In this document: piece after piece, positions 57,308 through 64,000 of the stretch
How the letters are laid out: every line of letters begins with the position of its first letter
Numbering within the stretch: position 1 is the stretch's first letter
Source of the DNA: Pseudomonas sp. TH15
GTDB taxonomy: Bacteria > Pseudomonadota > Gammaproteobacteria > Pseudomonadales > Pseudomonadaceae
Assembly: GCF_016651105.1 (NCBI RefSeq)
Contig: NZ_JAEKEL010000001.1
Location: 2,160,001-2,224,000 of the forward strand
Length of the DNA stretch: 64,000 bases
Direction: 5' to 3'
Program-made: the position numbers and the translations under genes
The notes under the pieces: model-generated
Database searches by the model: none
Seen by the model: only the letters and a program-made list of their open reading frames with translations
What the model was told of the DNA's origin: nothing

Positions 57308-57736
57308 TCAGAGTCGCTGTAAACGGTGATCTTGCAGAGGATAGCCCTGTTCGCGGTAGAAACGGAAACTCTCCCGCGCAGCCGCACGAATCGTCGGATC
57401 TTCCACCACCACTTCCGCCACTCGGGCGAATTTGTTGGCAAAGGCCGGGACTTTCAGGTCGAGATTGACCAGCAGATCCTGATGCGCACCGCAGTCATCG
57501 CCAAGTCCCAGGACAATCAAACTGTCCGGTTCGCTTTCAGCGGGACCGTGAGGTACGAAGGTTTCACCTTTGAACGTCCACAGGCGTGCATCGAGGTCGT
57601 CACGCTGGGCGGCATCGCTGCAATGCAGGTAGATGCGGTGCCCCATGCGCCAGGCTTTTTCGGTGAGCTTGCAGGCAAAGTCCAGCCGCGCTGATGGATC
57701 GGCGCTGGGCAGGATATAGAAGTCGACTTTGGTCAT
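57308..57736 (-). CDS. holC: DNA polymerase III subunit chi
   Basis: A 142-residue clamp-loader accessory subunit that links SSB to the polymerase III holoenzyme. The start MTKVDFYILPSADP, the central HCSDAAQRDDLDARLWTF and the C-terminal FRFYREQGYPLQDHRL match HolC. It lies 60 nt after pepA, and a perfect hairpin sits in that gap. Confidence 0.93.
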   Translation of the reverse strand: MTKVDFYILPSADPSARLDFACKLTEKAWRMGHRIYLHCSDAAQRDDLDARLWTFKGETFVPHGPAESEPDSLIVLGLGDDCGAHQDLLVNLDLKVPAFANKFARVAEVVVEDPTIRAAARESFRFYREQGYPLQDHRLQRL

Positions 57737-57750
57737 TGCGGTTCCTGAGC

Positions 57751-57786
57751 CTTGTACGGCGTCACTCGAAAGTGACGCCGTACAAG
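57751..57786 (-). terminator. Perfect 16-bp hairpin between pepA and holC
   Basis: The arms 57751-57766 (CTTGTACGGCGTCACT) and 57771-57786 are exact complements around a 4-nt loop. There is no T-run, so it may be an mRNA stabiliser or partial attenuator between the two co-directional genes. Confidence 0.6.
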
Positions 57787-57796
57787 TTCATTGGTT

Positions 57797-59594
<1,798 letters not shown>

Positions 59595-60713
59595 TTGATT
59601 GTCTTCCGTTATCTATCCCGCGAAGTCCTGTTGACCTTGAGCGCCGTCAGCGCCGTGCTGCTGGTCATCATCATGAGCGGTCGCTTCATTAAATACCTCG
59701 CGCAGGCGGCTTCGGGCCAATTGGACCCGAGTTCACTGTTCCTGATCATGGGCTTTCGCCTGCCGGGCTTCTTGCAGCTGATCCTGCCATTGGGTCTGTT
59801 CCTGGGCATTCTGCTGTCGTATGGCCGGCTGTACCTGGAAAGCGAAATGACCGTGCTGTCGGCCACCGGCATGAGCCAGCAGCGTCTGCTTCGCATCACC
59901 CTGTTTCCCGCCACCCTGGTGGCGCTGGTCGTGGCCTGGCTGAGCCTGAGCCTGGCACCGCAAGGGGCTAATCAGTTCCAGTTGTTGCTGAACAAGCAGG
60001 ACGCCCTGACCGAGTTCGATACCCTTGAACCGGGTCGCTTCCAGGCCTTGCGTGACGGTACGCGGGTGACCTACACCGAGCAGCTGTCGGCGGATCGCGT
60101 CAATCTGGCCGGCGTGTTCATTTCGCAGAAGAATATTTCCTCCGACCAAAAGGACCGCGGGATTTCCGTGCTGGTGGCCGAGAAGGGTCGTCAGGAAATC
60201 CGTCCCGATGGCAACCGCTACCTGATTCTCGACAACGGCTATCGCTACGACGGTAATCCGGGGCAGGCCGACTACCGGGCCATCAAATATGACGAGTACG
60301 GCGTTTTGCTGGCCAAGCCGGACGTCAGCGACGAAGTCACGGACCGTGATGCAATGACCACCAACTCCTTGCTGGCCAGTGACGATGTGCGTTCGCGCGC
60401 CGAGCTGGAGTGGCGCCTGTCCTTGCCATTGCTGGTGTTTATCGTGACCCTCATGGCTGTTCCGTTGTCGCGGGTCAATCCGCGCCAGGGCCGATTCCTC
60501 AAGCTGCTGCCGGCGATTCTTCTATATATGGCTTACCTGACCATCCTGATTGCCGCGCGCGGTGCCCTCGAGAAGGGCAAGATCCCGACAGCACTTGGCC
60601 TGTGGTGGGTGCATGCGATCTTCCTGGTCATCGGTCTGGGGTTGCTCTACTGGGAGCCCATGCGCTTGAAGATGGCGAGTCGCCGCGCTGCGCTGGAGGT
60701 GGCTCGTGGTTAA
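59595..60713 (+). CDS. lptF: Lipopolysaccharide export permease LptF
   Basis: A 372-residue inner-membrane protein with three helices before and three after a periplasmic beta-jellyroll domain (about residues 120-265). With LptG and LptB2 it extracts LPS from the inner membrane. The conserved start IVFRYLSREVLLTL places the initiation at TTG 59595, with GGAG 8 nt before it; the GTG at 59586 overlaps that ribosome site and is less likely. It overlaps the lptG start by 8 nt. Confidence 0.95.
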   Translation: MIVFRYLSREVLLTLSAVSAVLLVIIMSGRFIKYLAQAASGQLDPSSLFLIMGFRLPGFLQLILPLGLFLGILLSYGRLYLESEMTVLSATGMSQQRLLRITLFPATLVALVVAWLSLSLAPQGANQFQLLLNKQDALTEFDTLEPGRFQALRDGTRVTYTEQLSADRVNLAGVFISQKNISSDQKDRGISVLVAEKGRQEIRPDGNRYLILDNGYRYDGNPGQADYRAIKYDEYGVLLAKPDVSDEVTDRDAMTTNSLLASDDVRSRAELEWRLSLPLLVFIVTLMAVPLSRVNPRQGRFLKLLPAILLYMAYLTILIAARGALEKGKIPTALGLWWVHAIFLVIGLGLLYWEPMRLKMASRRAALEVARG

Positions 60714-61773
60714 GCTCGATCGCTACATTGGTGGCAGCGTTCTCATGGCGATCCTGGCGGTGCTGGGGATCATTCTCGGTCTGGCGACGCTGTTCGCCTT
60801 CATCGATGAAATGAGTGACGCCAGCGATACCTACACCTTGATGGATGTCTTGAGCTACGTGCTGCTCACGGCGCCGCGACGTCTTTACGACATGTTGCCG
60901 ATGGCGGCGCTGATCGGTTGCCTGATTGGTCTCGGCAGCCTGGCCAGCAACAGCGAACTGACCATCATGCGCGCCGCCGGTGTATCCATCGGTCGGATCG
61001 TCTGGGCGGTGATGAAGCCGATGCTGGTCCTGATGATCGTGGGTGTGTTGATCGGCGAATACGTGGCGCCCGCCACCGAGAATGTCGCTCAGGCCAATCG
61101 CTCCCTGGCACAGGGCAGTGGTGATGCACAAAGTGCAAAGCACGGTTTGTGGCATCGCCAGGGTGATGAGTTCATTCACATCAACTCCGTGCAGCCCAAT
61201 GGGGTGCTGTATGGCGTGACTCGTTATCGCTTCGACAAAGAGCGTCACATGTTGTCGGCCAGCTTCTCCAAGCGTGCGGAGTTCGACAAGGATCACTGGA
61301 CGTTGAGCGACGTCACTACCACGCTGTTCCATGAACAGGAAAAGCGCACTGAAGTGGTGAGCGCCCCGGTCGAACGCTGGGATGTGGCCTTGAGCCCGCA
61401 ATTGCTCAATACCGTGGTAATGACCCCTGAGACGCTGTCGATCAGCGGTTTGTGGAGTTACATCCACTATCTGGCTGACCAGGGCCTGAACAATGGCCGT
61501 TACTGGCTGGCATTTTGGGTCAAGGTATTGCAGCCGTTGGTCACTGCCGCGCTGGTGCTGATGGCCATTTCCTTCATCTTTGGTCCGCTGCGTTCGGTGA
61601 CCCTGGGTCAGCGGGTGTTTACCGGCGTACTGGTCGGCTTCACCTTCCGCATCGTTCAGGATTTGCTCGGGCCTTCGAGCCTGGTGTTCGGTTTCTCGCC
61701 GCTATTTGCGGTGCTGGTGCCGGCCACTGTCTGTGCCTTGGCCGGGGTCCTGTTGTTGCGTCGGGCCGGGTGA
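60706..61773 (+). CDS. lptG: Lipopolysaccharide export permease LptG
   Basis: A 355-residue partner of LptF with the same six-helix plus jellyroll design (KLDRYIGGSVLMAILAV start; LGQRVFTGVLVGFTFRIVQDL near the end). It starts at GTG 60706 inside the end of lptF, which indicates coupling. A terminator follows. Confidence 0.96.
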   Translation: MVKLDRYIGGSVLMAILAVLGIILGLATLFAFIDEMSDASDTYTLMDVLSYVLLTAPRRLYDMLPMAALIGCLIGLGSLASNSELTIMRAAGVSIGRIVWAVMKPMLVLMIVGVLIGEYVAPATENVAQANRSLAQGSGDAQSAKHGLWHRQGDEFIHINSVQPNGVLYGVTRYRFDKERHMLSASFSKRAEFDKDHWTLSDVTTTLFHEQEKRTEVVSAPVERWDVALSPQLLNTVVMTPETLSISGLWSYIHYLADQGLNNGRYWLAFWVKVLQPLVTAALVLMAISFIFGPLRSVTLGQRVFTGVLVGFTFRIVQDLLGPSSLVFGFSPLFAVLVPATVCALAGVLLLRRAG

Positions 61774-61805
61774 TTCCGGGTCTTTCCTGACTTTTCCGGT
61801 TGCTC

Positions 61806-61838
61806 GAAACGCCCTTGTCGCAAGACCGGGGCGTTTTT
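61806..61838 (+). terminator. Terminator of lptFG
   Basis: AAACGCCC (61807-61814) and GGGCGTTT (61829-61836) form an 8-bp stem followed by T residues. Confidence 0.8.
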
Positions 61839-61944
61839 GTATTCTCCGTCTGACCTGCGAACGTGACGCTTGCGCCGTGGATCAGGTACAATTCCCGGCT
61901 ATTTTTCGGCGGGCTATGCCTGCAGCCTTTTTGAGTGTTGATCC

Positions 61945-63744
61945 GTGAGTGATTTGAGTCATATCCGCAATTTCTCCATCATCGCCCACATTGACCATGG
62001 CAAGTCGACGCTGGCCGATCGCTTCATCCAGATGTGCGGCGGCCTTGCCGAGCGCGAAATGGAAGCCCAGGTTCTGGACTCCATGGACTTGGAACGTGAA
62101 CGCGGGATCACCATCAAGGCCCACAGCGTTACCCTTTATTACACCGCCAAAGATGGCATCAAGTACCAGCTGAACTTCATTGACACCCCGGGCCACGTCG
62201 ACTTCACCTATGAAGTCAGCCGGTCGCTGGCAGCGTGTGAAGGTGCATTGCTGGTGGTCGATGCCGGTCAGGGCGTCGAAGCGCAGTCGGTTGCCAACTG
62301 CTACACGGCGATCGAGCAGGGCCTGGAAGTCATGCCGGTCCTGAACAAGATCGACCTGCCACAGGCCGATCCGGACCGCGTCAAAGAAGAAATCGAAAAA
62401 ATCATCGGCATCGATGCCACCGATGCGGTCGAGTGCAGCGCCAAGACTGGCCTGGGCGTCGACGAGGTGCTCGAGCGTCTGGTCAAGACCATTCCTGCGC
62501 CAACCGGCAACTACGAAGATCCGCTGCAAGCGTTGATCATCGACTCCTGGTTCGACAACTACTTGGGCGTTGTCTCCCTGGTTCGCGTGCGCCACGGCCG
62601 TGTGAAGAAAGGCGACAAGATCCTCGTCAAATCCACCGGCAAGATCCACCTGGTGGACAGCGTCGGTGTCTTCAACCCGAAACACACCGCCACTGTCGAC
62701 CTGAAGGCCGGCGAAGTGGGCTTCATCATCGCCGGTATCAAGGACATTCACGGTGCGCCGGTCGGTGACACCCTGACCTTGAACACCACCCCCGACGTTG
62801 ACGTGCTGCCCGGCTTCAAACGCATTCAGCCGCAGGTTTACGCCGGCCTGTTCCCGGTCAGCTCCGACGACTTCGAAGATTTCCGTGAAGCCCTGCAAAA
62901 GCTCACGCTCAACGACTCGTCCCTGCAGTACACCCCGGAAAGCTCCGACGCTCTGGGCTTCGGCTTCCGTTGCGGGTTCCTCGGCATGCTGCACATGGAA
63001 ATCATCCAGGAGCGCCTTGAGCGCGAGTACGACCTGGACCTGATCACCACGGCGCCGACGGTTATTTTCGAGCTGTTGCTGAAAACCGGTGAAACGATTT
63101 ACGTCGACAACCCGTCCAAGCTCCCGGACGTGTCTTCGATCGAAGACATGCGTGAGCCGATCGTGCGGGCCAATATTCTTGTACCGCAAGAGCACCTGGG
63201 CAACGTCATTACCCTGTGCATCGAGAAGCGTGGCGTGCAGCACGACATGCTGTTCCTCGGGACCCAGGTCCAGGTGACCTACGATATTCCGATGAACGAA
63301 GTGGTCCTGGACTTCTTTGACCGTCTGAAATCCACCAGTCGCGGCTATGCTTCGCTGGATTACCATTTCGATCGTTACCAATCGGCTAGTCTGGTGAAGC
63401 TGGATGTGCTGATCAACGGTGACAAGGTCGACGCCCTGGCGTTGATCGTGCACCGAGATAACGCGCACTACAAAGGTCGCCAGTTGACCGAGAAGATGAA
63501 AGAACTGATTCCGCGCCAGATGTTCGACGTCGCGATCCAGGCCGCCATTGGCGGGCAGATCATTGCGCGAACCTCCGTCAAGGCACTCAGAAAGAACGTA
63601 TTGGCCAAATGCTACGGTGGTGACGTTAGCCGTAAGCGCAAGCTGTTGGAAAAGCAGAAGGCCGGTAAAAAACGCATGAAGCAAGTCGGTAACGTGGAAA
63701 TTCCACAAGAAGCCTTCCTTGCAGTGCTCAGGTTGGATAGTTAG
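61945..63744 (+). CDS. lepA: Translation elongation factor 4 (LepA)
   Basis: A 599-residue ribosomal GTPase. G1 AHIDHGKST is at about residues 13-21, G3 DTPGH at 76-80 and G4 NKID at about 130-133, followed by EF-G-like domains II, III and V and the LepA-specific C-terminal domain with its basic tail ([18 protein letters not shown]). It starts at GTG 61945 and lies 5 nt before lepB, the classical lepA-lepB operon. Confidence 0.97.
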   Translation: MSDLSHIRNFSIIAHIDHGKSTLADRFIQMCGGLAEREMEAQVLDSMDLERERGITIKAHSVTLYYTAKDGIKYQLNFIDTPGHVDFTYEVSRSLAACEGALLVVDAGQGVEAQSVANCYTAIEQGLEVMPVLNKIDLPQADPDRVKEEIEKIIGIDATDAVECSAKTGLGVDEVLERLVKTIPAPTGNYEDPLQALIIDSWFDNYLGVVSLVRVRHGRVKKGDKILVKSTGKIHLVDSVGVFNPKHTATVDLKAGEVGFIIAGIKDIHGAPVGDTLTLNTTPDVDVLPGFKRIQPQVYAGLFPVSSDDFEDFREALQKLTLNDSSLQYTPESSDALGFGFRCGFLGMLHMEIIQERLEREYDLDLITTAPTVIFELLLKTGETIYVDNPSKLPDVSSIEDMREPIVRANILVPQEHLGNVITLCIEKRGVQHDMLFLGTQVQVTYDIPMNEVVLDFFDRLKSTSRGYASLDYHFDRYQSASLVKLDVLINGDKVDALALIVHRDNAHYKGRQLTEKMKELIPRQMFDVAIQAAIGGQIIARTSVKALRKNVLAKCYGGDVSRKRKLLEKQKAGKKRMKQVGNVEIPQEAFLAVLRLDS

Positions 63745-63749
63745 GTCCT

Positions 63750-64000
63750 ATGTCACTAAATTTCCCGCTGTTGCTGGTCATCGCCGTATTCGTTTGCGGC
63801 CTGTTGGCGTTGCTCGATCTGGTTTTCCTGGCACCGCGTCGGCGTGCTGCCATTGCCTCCTATCAGGGCAGCGTCAGCCAGCCCGATGTGGTGGTGGTCG
63901 AGAAACTGAACAAAGAGCCGCTGCTGGTCGAATACGGCAAGTCGTTCTTCCCGGTGTTGTTCATCGTGCTGGTGCTGCGTTCGTTCCTGGTGGAACCGTT
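63750..64000 (+). CDS. lepB: Signal peptidase I LepB, N-terminal part
   Basis: The first 83 codons before the right edge. The start MSLNFPLLLVIAVFVCGLLA gives the first membrane helix. A basic cytoplasmic loop with EKLNKEPLLVEYGKSFFPVL follows, then a second helix (FIVLVLRSFLVEPF). The catalytic serine and lysine lie beyond the window. It forms an operon with lepA. Confidence 0.95.
   Translation, partial: MSLNFPLLLVIAVFVCGLLALLDLVFLAPRRRAAIASYQGSVSQPDVVVVEKLNKEPLLVEYGKSFFPVLFIVLVLRSFLVEP

Noticed and set aside
61882..63708. 608-codon minus-strand frame opposite lepA
   Set aside because: Antisense shadow of lepA; no start signal and no recognisable protein.

Overview
The window is a 64 kb piece of a GC-rich gammaproteobacterial chromosome. 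It is almost certainly a fluorescent-group Pseudomonas: a complete twelve-gene alginate operon, dauBAR, a HupN-type HU protein, a P. fluorescens-type carboxylesterase II and many REP palindromes all point there. There are no rRNA, tRNA or CRISPR features. Both edges cut genes: a FUSC efflux protein at the left and lepB at the right.

Layout. 1-6.8 kb: an aaeB/aaeX/aaeA-like aromatic-acid efflux cluster, a SnoaL-like protein with an MFS exporter and a divergent LysR regulator, then a DUF3592 protein, a short-chain dehydrogenase and a small membrane protein. 6.9-11 kb: an orphan RHS/TccC-type toxin gene. An intact 1,223-bp IS3-family element (TG...CA ends, 3-bp GAT target duplication) splits it, and it may also be frameshifted inside its C-terminal domain, which resembles CNF1-type deamidases. 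11.1-27.9 kb: algD-8-44-K-E-G-X-L-I-J-F-A on the minus strand, a complete system for GDP-mannuronate synthesis, polymerisation, O-acetylation, epimerisation and export. Four repeat elements have entered this operon, one of them inside the first codons of algK. 27.9-28.8 kb: an 820-bp non-coding region rich in palindromes, with an AlgU-like promoter for algD.

28.8-34.2 kb: yaaA, a degenerate polysaccharide deacetylase, a PIN-PhoH ATPase and moaCDE. 34.4-38.2 kb: an amino-acid binding protein facing dauBAR (D-arginine to L-arginine racemisation by two coupled dehydrogenases). 38.4-45.3 kb: rhlB, a carboxylesterase and the aapJQMP general amino-acid ABC transporter with a clear sigma-54 promoter. 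45.3-50.6 kb: mqsRA with its operator, a GntR regulator with a CynX-type MFS transporter, an NTF2-like protein, a GIY-YIG protein, a GST and a glutaredoxin. 50.6-64 kb: core genes yejK, hupN, rlmF (probable frameshift near its natural start), valS, holC, pepA, lptF-lptG, lepA and lepB.

At least four families of palindromic repeats are scattered between genes. The most unusual features are the broken RHS toxin with a CNF-like catalytic arrangement, the repeat elements inside the alginate operon (one translated into AlgK), and the rlmF start lesion. I did not find a convincing wholly new multi-gene system. All assignments come from reading the sequence; no database search was run.
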